A stretch of 6,597 bases of DNA from positions 1-6,597 of the forward strand of contig CALGIL010000433.1 in NCBI GenBank assembly GCA_937914895.1. Direction: 5' to 3'. Made by a program: the position numbers and the translations under genes. The notes beneath the pieces were generated by a model, which worked only from the letters and a program-made list of their open reading frames with translations, had not been told where the DNA came from and made no database searches. The stretch comes from an uncultured Angelakisella sp. (GTDB taxonomy: Bacteria; Bacillota; Clostridia; Oscillospirales; Ruminococcaceae). Numbering within the stretch: position 1 is the stretch's first letter; every line of letters starts with the position of its first letter. This document shows, in pieces, positions 1-5,820 of the stretch.

Positions 1-1
1 C

Positions 2-379
2 GCCTCCATTGCGGAAGAAGCGCCCATCGAGTATATCACGCGCCACAGCCACGACGAGCAGAGCCTGTCGCTGTATGCGGGCAAAATGACGGAATATCTC
101 CTTGCAAACGGCAAGGCGTTTTCCCTGCTGATGAGCGAAAAGGGCGACCCGGCGTTTATCCATAAAATCAGCGAAGCGGTATCAAACATATGGGATAAGA
201 ACCAGGTGCCGCGCCAGCTGTCCGTCTCGCCGGATTATACCAAGGCCGCGCTCATTGGCTCTATCACCTATCTCATCTCCCAATGGGTGAAAAACGGCTT
301 CGACCTCACCAAAGAGGAATTTTCGGCCATGATACTGACCTTTACCCACAGCATATTGGAAACGGTGCTTGCGGAATGA
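2..379 (+). CDS. TetR/AcrR family transcriptional regulator, C-terminal part (5' end outside window)
   Basis: The reading frame is open from base 2 to the TGA at 377-379, giving about 125 residues without the N-terminal DNA-binding domain. What remains is an all-helical ligand-binding and dimerisation domain. The segment LLMSEKGDPAFIHKI followed by LISQWVKNGFDLTKEEFSAM matches the pattern of the Firmicutes-type TetR C-terminal domain (TetR_C_8-like: an 'LLxEKGDPxFxxK' stretch, then a 'xWxxNGFxxxxEE' stretch near the end). The first ATG in the window (86) lies inside the domain and is unlikely to be the true start. The stop is only 4 bp from the stop of the convergent operon, with no visible terminator between them. 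The target genes probably lie upstream of the window and cannot be named. The family call is fairly secure; the ligand is unknown. Confidence 0.8.
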   Translation, partial: ASIAEEAPIEYITRHSHDEQSLSLYAGKMTEYLLANGKAFSLLMSEKGDPAFIHKISEAVSNIWDKNQVPRQLSVSPDYTKAALIGSITYLISQWVKNGFDLTKEEFSAMILTFTHSILETVLAE

Positions 380-383
380 TATT

Positions 384-1136
384 CTACAAAGCACATCCAA
401 ACGCGTTGGAAAATTCGATTGCCATATGAATCGAATGCCCGTCCACCAGTTCCTGCGGCGCCGCGCTGGGAAAATAGGCGCCGGCCAGAATGTCCAGCCC
501 GCCCTTAAACCGCCGCACCTGATGCATGGCAACCGCGTTTTTCAGCGTTGGGTCCCTTGTCAGAAACGACGCGCCGATAAGCCGCAGGCTATGCGCTTCA
601 TCCACCGGCTCCGGCGCCTCCGCTTTCAGTGTTCCCTTCATCTCGGTAGGCATACCGTACATCCCCATAATTTCCGTTACGGTGGTCATGGATGCGTCAA
701 TGTGGTCGGGGTTCATGCTCAGCAGAAACTTCTTCATGCGCAGCGCCGAACCCAGTATCCTGCACAGCTTCCGTCCATTTAGCCCGGTTACAATCAAGTG
801 GGCGCGGGCAACCTTCCTGCTGTAATCGCCGTCAGATGCGGCGAGGATGCCGCGCCACATTTCGTCGGCCTGGCGGTATTGCCTGTCGTAAAGCCGATTA
901 AGCTCCTTTTTGCCGATGCGCAGCTTGTTGGAGAGCAAAACATCCCGGACCTTCTCGGGCGCAAGGGCGTCAATCCCGCTTTCCGACAGCTCCTTGGAGC
1001 GTTCGTCTAAAAGCACCGCGCCCAGCTTTTGCATCTCGTGCAGGGTGTAATAGGCGCGCTGGATGTAAATTTTGCTTAGCTCCTCCTGGGAATATTCCCG
1101 GCCGCAGGCAACGGTTTTGATGGTCAGCTGAGGCAT
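384..1136 (-). CDS. Uncharacterised 250-residue protein, last gene of the HxlR-linked redox operon
   Basis: I do not recognise the family. The start ATG at 1136 is well supported by GGAGGAG (1145-1151 on the minus strand) 8 nt upstream, and the upstream gene stops 26 bp before it. The protein is soluble-looking, with no signal peptide or membrane helix. Residues 15-135 look mainly helical; residues 140-250 are more mixed. Notable motifs are NPDH (142-145), GMYGMPT (158-164), DPT (195-197) and YFPSAAPQELVDGH (221-234). The same motifs occur in the same order in the partial gene that starts at 5876: PEH, GMYGTPT, DPT and YWPEHAPEEIVHG. The N-termini align without gaps over residues 11-40 (TLH and LG shared), and [AS]D[EA]MW and VTG are also shared. 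The two are therefore divergent paralogues. Its place behind four redox genes suggests a role in the same process, possibly as an enzyme or binding protein, but no activity can be assigned. Confidence 0.85.
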   Translation of the reverse strand: MPQLTIKTVACGREYSQEELSKIYIQRAYYTLHEMQKLGAVLLDERSKELSESGIDALAPEKVRDVLLSNKLRIGKKELNRLYDRQYRQADEMWRGILAASDGDYSRKVARAHLIVTGLNGRKLCRILGSALRMKKFLLSMNPDHIDASMTTVTEIMGMYGMPTEMKGTLKAEAPEPVDEAHSLRLIGASFLTRDPTLKNAVAMHQVRRFKGGLDILAGAYFPSAAPQELVDGHSIHMAIEFSNAFGCAL

Positions 1137-1162
1137 GGCCCAAACTCCTCCAATCCCGCCCC

Positions 1163-1909
1163 TTAATAGCCCCGCATGGTATCGTCGATGAGGCGGCCGC
1201 CGGAGACCCCCCGGGCGCGCAGCAGCTTTGCCACCGAGTCGATGACGGCGGGAGAGGCGGACATATAGTAATACGCCCGGTTTCCATACTGACCGGCCAG
1301 CGACCCAAGCCGCGCCTGGGTTTCCTCGGGCGTCGATACTGCATACAGCGTCATGGACGGGTTGCTGTCCGCAATGGCCCGGATTTCATCGCCGAACAGG
1401 TAAAATTCCACGGAGGAATAGACGATGTGGATGGGCCGGGCCTGGCTGTGGGCCAGCTCCTTGACCAGCGCCCGCACCGGCGTGACGCCCACCCCTCCGG
1501 CAAACAGCACGATGGGAGAGTGCTCATCCCGGACGCGGAACCAGCCGAAGGCCCCCTGCACCGACACCGGGTCCCCCGGCTTTAGGGAAAGCAGCGCCTT
1601 TTTAAAGGCGCTTGCCTCCCTGCCGGTTCTTGTGCCGAACAGCAAGACACCCTCCTCCTGGATGGACGCGATGGAAAGGATGCGGTAATCCTTTTTAACC
1701 TCCTCATGGTCGGGCAGGCGGAGCATCACATGCTCCCCCGCGTTCCAGGAAAAGCCTTGGGCGGGCCTTAGGGCAATGGTGTAATAGTCCCCGTGGGGAT
1801 GCTCAACCGAAACGACGGTCGCCACGGTTTTGCGCGTCATCCCTTTGAGATAGCGCGCATTTTTAATGAATCCCCAAAGCATTTTTAAAGTGTCCATGTC
1901 GGTCCCCAT
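1163..1909 (-). CDS. FAD/NAD(P)-binding ferredoxin-reductase-type oxidoreductase
   Basis: A 248-residue FNR-superfamily protein that should move electrons between NAD(P)H and a flavin or iron-sulfur partner. Residues about 25-125 form the FAD-binding barrel with YRILSIAS (75-82), a variant of the usual RxYS flavin motif. Residues 133-248 form the nucleotide domain with the glycine-rich GGVGVTP (138-144), YYMSASP (214-220) where YxxGP is more usual, and the typical C-terminal DxxxxGY ending. There is no C-terminal 2Fe-2S domain, so an external carrier is expected; the flavodoxin-like gene in the same operon is an obvious candidate. The start is uncertain. The ATG at 1909 has only a weak AAAAGAA upstream, while the in-frame ATG at 1897 has GGGGA a few bases before it. 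The weak site contrasts with the strong ones on most neighbouring genes. Similar folds occur in oxygenase reductases and dihydroorotate dehydrogenase electron-transfer subunits; nothing here supports those specific roles. Confidence 0.85.
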   Translation of the reverse strand: MGTDMDTLKMLWGFIKNARYLKGMTRKTVATVVSVEHPHGDYYTIALRPAQGFSWNAGEHVMLRLPDHEEVKKDYRILSIASIQEEGVLLFGTRTGREASAFKKALLSLKPGDPVSVQGAFGWFRVRDEHSPIVLFAGGVGVTPVRALVKELAHSQARPIHIVYSSVEFYLFGDEIRAIADSNPSMTLYAVSTPEETQARLGSLAGQYGNRAYYYMSASPAVIDSVAKLLRARGVSGGRLIDDTMRGY

Positions 1910-1939
1910 TTCTTTTGTTTGATTGTAAAAAGCGAAAGA

Positions 1940-2905
1940 TTAAAACTCCATTTTGATGCTCACTTTTCCCTGGGGGTGTTGGGTCAGCGTGTAACGAATG
2001 GCCTCATGCACTTGGTCGGGTGCGTAAACGCCGTCAAGAAACGGCCTAAGCTTGCCGTCGTCCGCCAGCCGGCCAAGCTCCTCAAGTCTCTGCCTTTTCG
2101 GCTGGAAGGGAAAAGCCGCCGAGGTGAACTTTTTCCCGCTGCCAATGGCGCGAATCGGCCCCGCGGCCATGCCGCTCAGCGCCTTGCCTGTGCCGCCGAT
2201 TAAGACATACGCACCGCCCTTGTTCAGCAGCTTTTGATACACCGATAACGGATGATACCCGTTGACCGCAATGATTCTGTCGTAGGTTTTGCCCGCCGCG
2301 GCAATGTCTTCCTTTTTGTAATCCACAACATGGTGGGCCCCCATGCTTTTCGCCATTTCCACATTGCGCGTGCTGCACACGGCGGTGACAATACCGCCGT
2401 ATGCTTTGGCAAGCTGAACGGCAAAATGCCCCACGCCGCCGGACGCGCCCTGCACCAGCACTTCCTGCCCCGGCTGTATATTGGCGGCGAGTACCGCACC
2501 CAGCGCCGTGATGCCGCCCGTGGGCAGCGCTCCCGCCTCCTCAAAGGAAAGGGAGCCCGGCTTTGGGGATACTTCCTTCTCGTCGGCAAGCACATATTCG
2601 GCCCAGGCGCCAATAAACCCTTTTGCGAGGCCGTATACCGCGTCGCCTTTTTGAAGGCTTGCAACGCGGCTCCCGGTTTCCTCGACGACGCCGGCGAACT
2701 CGATGCCCAGCGGCTTTCCGGTTGCGTGAATCGCCAGATTCAGCACAGGGCCAAGGCCCCCAAACCGCATATATTCCATATTGGTGATGGCAGAAGCCTT
2801 CACTCTCACAAGCACTTGGTTGGATTTTGGCGACGGTTTTGCTGTCTCTGCAATTCTGAGTGATTCTTCCGGTGTTCCAACCTTGGTGTAGAGAACGGCT
2901 TTCAT
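1940..2905 (-). CDS. Zinc-independent MDR-family NAD(P)-dependent reductase (quinone oxidoreductase-like)
   Basis: A 321-residue medium-chain dehydrogenase/reductase. The N-terminal GroES-like domain (about 1-120) contains PLGIEFAGVV (65-74) and KGDAVYGL (86-93). The Rossmann domain (about 125-265) carries the nucleotide-binding GASGGVG (153-159) and a typical MGAHHVVDY strand (188-196). The cysteine cluster of structural zinc and the usual catalytic zinc ligands are absent, which places it with the QOR/enoyl-reductase branch rather than true zinc alcohol dehydrogenases. Expected chemistry is NAD(P)H-dependent reduction of a quinone or an alpha,beta-unsaturated carbonyl compound. The ATG at 2905 is preferred over the in-frame GTG at 2908 because GGAGG lies 7 nt upstream of the ATG. 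The flavodoxin-like gene stops 13 bp before the start, so the two are probably translationally linked. The exact substrate is not visible. Confidence 0.88.
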   Translation of the reverse strand: MKAVLYTKVGTPEESLRIAETAKPSPKSNQVLVRVKASAITNMEYMRFGGLGPVLNLAIHATGKPLGIEFAGVVEETGSRVASLQKGDAVYGLAKGFIGAWAEYVLADEKEVSPKPGSLSFEEAGALPTGGITALGAVLAANIQPGQEVLVQGASGGVGHFAVQLAKAYGGIVTAVCSTRNVEMAKSMGAHHVVDYKKEDIAAAGKTYDRIIAVNGYHPLSVYQKLLNKGGAYVLIGGTGKALSGMAAGPIRAIGSGKKFTSAAFPFQPKRQRLEELGRLADDGKLRPFLDGVYAPDQVHEAIRYTLTQHPQGKVSIKMEF

Positions 2906-2918
2906 CACTGCGCCTCCA

Positions 2919-3353
2919 TCATTTTACTAAAGCAGCCATCTGCTGCGCAAACGCCCGGACATTCTGCAAATCCGTCTCATCGGGGCGCCCCTGATTTTTG
3001 GTGCCCACCGAGGCTCCTTTGCAGGTGAAGGGTTCGCCCACAACGTTGATTCCCTTGCCCTGCAGGAGTTTTTTGAGGTCGTCCCCAATCTTGAACTGGT
3101 TGCCGTAGGTGGCAAACACGGCGGCGTTTTTGATGGGCGCGGGATCAAGTTCCTCAAAAAACCTTCTGGTGATCCGATGGGGCTTGGCCCAGTAAATGCC
3201 GTCGCCCACAAACAGAAGGTCAACGGGCTGGGCAAAGACAATGCTGTCTTTGCCCACGCGCTCCGCCCGGACGCCCAATTCCTCCGCAATGGCTTTGGCA
3301 AGCTTTTGGGTGTTTCCGCTTTTGGACGAATGATAGATGACCCGGATATTCAA
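2919..3353 (-). CDS. Flavodoxin-like FMN protein (TTG start)
   Basis: A 144-residue flavodoxin-fold protein. The N-terminal strand RVIYH is followed by the FMN phosphate loop SSKSGNT (9-15), the second flavin loop is around VGDGIYWAKP (49-58), a third is at ATYGNQ (81-86), and a GRPDETDL segment (122-129) near the end is common in flavodoxin-family proteins. It should bind FMN and carry one or two electrons, or act as a small NAD(P)H:quinone or nitro reductase. The start is TTG at 3353. In-frame codons upstream run into a TGA two codons earlier, and any later start would remove the flavin loop. An ATG at 3360 is out of frame. AAGGGGG (3364-3370) lies 10 nt upstream of the TTG. It sits second in the operon, 20 bp after the SDR gene, and could be the redox partner of the ferredoxin-reductase-type protein two genes downstream. 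Confidence 0.87.
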   Translation of the reverse strand: MNIRVIYHSSKSGNTQKLAKAIAEELGVRAERVGKDSIVFAQPVDLLFVGDGIYWAKPHRITRRFFEELDPAPIKNAAVFATYGNQFKIGDDLKKLLQGKGINVVGEPFTCKGASVGTKNQGRPDETDLQNVRAFAQQMAALVK

Positions 3354-3363
3354 GCTTCATAAT

Positions 3364-3370
3364 CCCCCTT
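3364..3370 (-). promoter_or_regulatory. Ribosome binding site deciding the TTG start of the flavodoxin-like gene
   Basis: The minus strand reads AAGGGGG here. It is 10 nt from the TTG at 3353 but only 3 nt from the out-of-frame ATG at 3360, too close for normal initiation there. This spacing and the conserved N-terminal flavin loop both favour TTG. Confidence 0.6.
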
Positions 3371-3373
3371 GTC

Positions 3374-4066
3374 TCAAAATATCATGGTTTTCGGCGTAAC
3401 GCCCTTGGGATATTCCTGTTCGCCGTCCAGCTTTTCGGAATACACCTGATACCACATCTTTGCAATTTCGTCGGGATCGTTTACGGCGCCTGTCCCCGCT
3501 TTAATCGCCAGCCCCAAGGAACGGTGGGCCACCAGAATCCCCTTGGGCGACAGTTCCGTATGCAGGTTGGCAATATAGCTGCGAAGTCCCGCCATGGCAA
3601 TGCCGATGTTGCCCAGCACAGGCATGGGGTACAGGGCGGACAGCCCGGTGGTAAACAGCAGCGCCCCTTCGCCCCGTTCCAGCATATCGGGAAGCAGGCT
3701 GTTTACCACATTGATGGCGCTGATGACAAACCCTTCAAAGGGGGCCGTGGCATTTTCCACCGTGGTTTTCACCACTGTGGCAGGGGGGGCCGTCGTCGGT
3801 ACGGGGCTGAGCTCCATGACGTCTACCGCGCCATATTTCGCCTTGATGTCGGCGACAGCCTTCTCGACCGCGTCTCTTTTCGTCAGATCCGCCGGATAAT
3901 AAGAGGCTTCGATGCCCTGGGCCTGCAATTCGGCAGCCATGGATTGGAGCTTTTCCGCGTTTCGCGCAATCAGGGCGATTTGAAAGCCCTCTTTGCCGAA
4001 GACCTTTGCCAGAGAGAGGCCTAAGCCTTTGCCGGCGCCTGCGATGACCATTGTTTTCATACTCAT
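3374..4066 (-). CDS. Atypical SDR-family NAD(P)-binding protein lacking the Tyr-Lys catalytic pair
   Basis: A 230-residue short-chain dehydrogenase/reductase-fold protein and first gene of the operon. The nucleotide-binding glycine motif is AGAGKGLG (9-16), with ALIARN at the end of the second strand (31-36) and AD (59-60) where the adenine contact is usual. The rest of the active site is unusual. The expected NNAG is replaced by MELSPVP (84-90), the Ser region is TTGLS (139-143), and where YxxxK is expected, just before ALRSY in normal members, the sequence reads IGIAM (154-158) followed by AGLRSY. Tyr and Lys are therefore Ile and Met. The protein may bind NAD(P) without classical SDR catalysis, use other residues, or act as a sensor or partner. 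The ATG at 4066 has AAAGGA 4 nt upstream; the in-frame ATG at 4060 is an alternative. It is expressed from the promoter at 4105-4132. Confidence 0.85.
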   Translation of the reverse strand: MSMKTMVIAGAGKGLGLSLAKVFGKEGFQIALIARNAEKLQSMAAELQAQGIEASYYPADLTKRDAVEKAVADIKAKYGAVDVMELSPVPTTAPPATVVKTTVENATAPFEGFVISAINVVNSLLPDMLERGEGALLFTTGLSALYPMPVLGNIGIAMAGLRSYIANLHTELSPKGILVAHRSLGLAIKAGTGAVNDPDEIAKMWYQVYSEKLDGEQEYPKGVTPKTMIF

Positions 4067-4104
4067 ACCATCCTTTCACAGCTTCATTGGTTCTTGACAA
4101 TTTC

Positions 4105-4132
4105 ATTATATCGGCGTACTGTAAAATGTAAA
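4105..4132 (-). promoter_or_regulatory. Sigma-70-type promoter of the five-gene redox operon
   Basis: On the minus strand there is a -35 TTTACA (4127-4132), a 16-nt spacer and a perfect -10 TATAAT (4105-4110). Transcription would start near 4098, giving a leader of about 30 nt before the SDR ATG at 4066. The -35 and most of the spacer lie inside the inverted repeat at 4114-4138, so a bound repressor would block RNA polymerase. Confidence 0.7.
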
Positions 4133-4138
4133 GTACGC
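4114..4138. promoter_or_regulatory. Perfect inverted repeat, probable HxlR-family operator
   Basis: GCGTACT (4114-4120) and AGTACGC (4132-4138) are perfect inverted arms with an 11-bp centre. The TACT...AGTA core resembles sites reported for HxlR/YodB-type repressors. It lies between the HxlR gene and the operon it diverges from, over the -35 of the operon. For the HxlR gene itself I see no convincing promoter: TATAAC at 4146-4151 is a possible -10 but has no good -35, and TTGACA at 4094-4099 has only a poor -10 (TACTGT at 4117). Confidence 0.6.
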
Positions 4139-4194
4139 AAAGAGATATAACTAGGTTACCATTTGTATACCTGATGTAATCATGTGAAATTTGT

Positions 4195-4200
4195 GAGGTG
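4195..4200 (+). promoter_or_regulatory. Ribosome binding site deciding the HxlR start
   Basis: GAGGTG lies 4 nt before the ATG at 4205. An in-frame GTG at 4184 would add seven residues that include this site as codons and has no ribosome binding site of its own, so the ATG is chosen. Confidence 0.6.
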
Positions 4201-4204
4201 CGGT

Positions 4205-4543
4205 ATGATAAACGCTGAGCATCCCTGTGCAAGATCCATCCGGCAGGTCATGGATATTTTTGGCGGCAAATGGTCCTTTGCCATCATCTGTGAACTGCAC
4301 CCGGGCCCCAAACGGTTTAATGAAATACGGGGCGACCTGGGAATCAGCACAAAATCGCTGTCCGACGTCTTAAAAAACCTGGAGGCAAACGGCATTGTGA
4401 CGCGGACGGTTCATTCGGCCGCGCCCATTACCGTGGAGTATGCTTTAACGGAAAAGGGCAGCGACTTTGAAGAGGTCTTTGTCAAAATGAGCGAATGGGG
4501 CATGAAGTGGCTGCATCAGGGCTCTTTTGGGGAGACGTCCTGA
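4205..4543 (+). CDS. HxlR-family winged-helix transcriptional regulator
   Basis: A 112-residue HxlR-type regulator of typical length. Diagnostic features are the N-terminal HPC with Cys8, then the hallmark FGGKWSFAII (19-28), RFNEIR (38-42 region), the recognition helix region ISTKSLSDVLKNLEANGIV (47-65), and the wing ending in VEYALTEKG (78-85). These proteins bind as dimers to inverted repeats. Several members (YodB, CatR, HypR) use the conserved N-terminal cysteine to sense quinones, aldehydes or disulfide stress; Cys8 here occupies that position, though redox sensing is only inferred. It diverges from the five-gene oxidoreductase operon, which is the normal arrangement for an HxlR regulator and its target, and the inverted repeat at 4114-4138 is the likely binding site. 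The gene converges with the membrane-protein gene, 10 bp apart. Confidence 0.92.
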   Translation: MINAEHPCARSIRQVMDIFGGKWSFAIICELHPGPKRFNEIRGDLGISTKSLSDVLKNLEANGIVTRTVHSAAPITVEYALTEKGSDFEEVFVKMSEWGMKWLHQGSFGETS

Positions 4544-4553
4544 GGTGCCATCG

Positions 4554-5171
4554 CTATTGACCCTGCCGTTTCCACCTGGCCAGCACGACCGTATAAATGC
4601 CGTCAAATACAAAGCATACCGCGCCGGTCAAAACGATATAGAGATTAAATTCCTCCACAAACCCGCCGAGGATGGTTGGCGCCAGGGTGCCGATCCATTT
4701 TGCCGCGGCCATCAGCACCGTCTGGCCCCGGGTGTTCCCCCGGGTAAAAAGCATGGTCAAAAACAGAATGGACATGGCCGCGTTTTGGGCAAACGCAGAG
4801 TATTTGGAGGCCGCGACGCTTTCGAAGTGGAAATAGAACGCAAACTGAATGGCAAAGCAGGCCGCAAAAGCCAGAAGACTGAACGGGACAAAATATTTTC
4901 TTGCCTTTTCCGGGAACGTTTCGCGCCCATAGCGGAAGAAGGTGTAGACGATCACCGCGTCCAGACAGGCCCACACCAGGTTGACCCAGCCCTGCACAGA
5001 CGCGGTATTCAGCACCAGGCTGTCCACTGAATAGATAAGCTCCCACGCAAAGTTCAGGCCAAGGGCAAACAGGGGCATTGCGTAGGTTTTGTCCTGAAAG
5101 CCCTTTCGGATCAGTTCAATGTACACGATGGACCAGCATACGCCGCTTAACAGAACCAAAAACAGATTCAT
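4554..5171 (-). CDS. Seven-helix membrane protein resembling PaxB/Pyr4-type transmembrane terpene cyclases
   Basis: A 205-residue polytopic protein with seven hydrophobic segments at about 2-20, 30-48, 62-80, 94-116, 125-142, 151-170 and 177-197. The N-terminal half follows the fungal PaxB/Pyr4/AndB pattern: a first helix, a short KTYAMP loop (28-33), then NFAWELIY (40-47), matching the family 'NxAWExxY' motif with Glu44. Downstream are WACLDAVIVYTFFRYG (67-82), TRGQT (147-151), and FVFDGIY (187-193) in the last helix with Asp190. In Pyr4 the Glu in the second helix and an Asp in the last helix are reported as essential; both are present with similar spacing. Family members protonate and cyclise prenylated substrates in the membrane. 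The start ATG has an excellent GGAGGGG (5178-5184) 7 nt upstream. It follows the TetR gene by 15 bp, so the two form an operon. Homology looks good from memory; actual cyclase activity and substrate are unproven, and no prenyltransferase is in the window. Confidence 0.75.
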   Translation of the reverse strand: MNLFLVLLSGVCWSIVYIELIRKGFQDKTYAMPLFALGLNFAWELIYSVDSLVLNTASVQGWVNLVWACLDAVIVYTFFRYGRETFPEKARKYFVPFSLLAFAACFAIQFAFYFHFESVAASKYSAFAQNAAMSILFLTMLFTRGNTRGQTVLMAAAKWIGTLAPTILGGFVEEFNLYIVLTGAVCFVFDGIYTVVLARWKRQGQ

Positions 5172-5186
5172 TCGTTTCCCCTCCGT

Positions 5187-5759
5187 TTATTCCCCGGCCA
5201 TTCCCTGCTGCTGTGCTTTGTCAAACGCCGACATTCCATCCTGATATAGGGTCGCGACCAAAGAAATCATCTCCTCGGTGGATAAATCCTTGTCGCGGCG
5301 CAGCCACAGCCGGAATAGCGACAGCGCCCCGGAAAGTCGGTATTCCACCAGATACGGCTTGAGCGGATGGCCGTCCGGCAAACCAAGCCCCGGGATGTCG
5401 AGGCCCGGGATGGCCTTCAGCTGCTCCAAAAAGCGGTTGCTGCCAAACTCCCCCAGCAAAGCGTTCAAATACAGCGATTTCGTTTCATACAGTCCCATAA
5501 GGTCATGGATGAAAGACTGGCTGCCCGTCCCCGCTTTGCTCCTCTTTTCGGCGACAAACGCCAGCAGCTCCTGCTCCACGCAGGAAAGCAAATCATTGAT
5601 GTCAAGAAAATACTGATAAAAGGTGCTGCGGTTATAGCCGGCCTTTCGCGTGATTGCCTGCACGGTAATCTTTTCCAGCGGTTTTTTGCTGTGGAGCAGG
5701 CAGAACGCATCGATAAACGCCTGCCTTGTTTTGTCTGTTATTTCCGGCTGCTTATACAT
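5187..5759 (-). CDS. TetR-family transcriptional regulator of the membrane-protein operon
   Basis: A 190-residue TetR regulator. The N-terminal helix-turn-helix is classic: KITVQAITRKAGYNRSTFYQ (30-49) followed by YFLDINDLL (50-58). The remaining helices (about 80-180) form the ligand-binding domain and include a Firmicutes-type LLGEFGSNRFLEQL (101-114) and FRLWLRRDKDLSTEEM (149-164). I chose the ATG at 5759, which gives a normal TetR N-terminus. The frame stays open to 5825, but the extra 22 residues overlap the promoter region and have no ribosome binding site; the site before 5759 is itself weak. The gene precedes the PaxB/Pyr4-like gene by 15 bp and diverges from the paralogue at 5876. 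The palindrome at 5824-5839 lies over both promoters, so it probably controls itself, the membrane protein and the divergent gene together. The ligand is unknown. Confidence 0.88.
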   Translation of the reverse strand: MYKQPEITDKTRQAFIDAFCLLHSKKPLEKITVQAITRKAGYNRSTFYQYFLDINDLLSCVEQELLAFVAEKRSKAGTGSQSFIHDLMGLYETKSLYLNALLGEFGSNRFLEQLKAIPGLDIPGLGLPDGHPLKPYLVEYRLSGALSLFRLWLRRDKDLSTEEMISLVATLYQDGMSAFDKAQQQGMAGE

Positions 5760-5790
5760 GATTATCCGACACTTCCATATCATAGTGTTG

Positions 5791-5819
5791 TTGACTGAGG
5801 ATAGCGAAGGGGTTACAAT
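5791..5819 (+). promoter_or_regulatory. Promoter of the divergent gene at 5876
   Basis: TTGACT (5791-5796), a 17-nt spacer and TACAAT (5814-5819), each one mismatch from consensus. Transcription would start near 5826, inside the palindrome at 5824-5839, leaving a leader of about 50 nt with AAGGAGG before the ATG. Confidence 0.65.
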
Positions 5820-5820
5820 A

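Noticed and set aside
2252..2863. Open frame of 203 codons on the plus strand opposite the MDR reductase gene
   Set aside because: It lies entirely antisense to a clear MDR gene, has no recognisable domain and no ribosome binding site; it is a by-product of GC-rich codon usage.
3524..4024. Open frame of 166 codons on the plus strand opposite the SDR gene
   Set aside because: Antisense to a recognisable Rossmann-fold gene, with a His/Gly/Arg-rich composition typical of shadow frames.
4184..4204. GTG at 4184 as the HxlR start
   Set aside because: No ribosome binding site upstream, and the extra codons contain the GAGGTG that serves the ATG at 4205.
4723..4745. Direct repeat of CCCCGGGT inside the membrane-protein gene
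   Set aside because: Two nearby copies encode the TRGNTRG loop; it looks like a chance or local coding repeat rather than a mobile or regulatory element.
4527..5030. Open frame of 167 codons on the plus strand opposite the membrane-protein gene
   Set aside because: Antisense to the seven-helix protein, whose hydrophobic pattern and family motifs are clearly the real coding signal.
5388..5412. Repeated CCCGGGATG inside the TetR gene
   Set aside because: Explained by a short Pro-Gly-Leu repeat in the protein; no sign of function at the DNA level.
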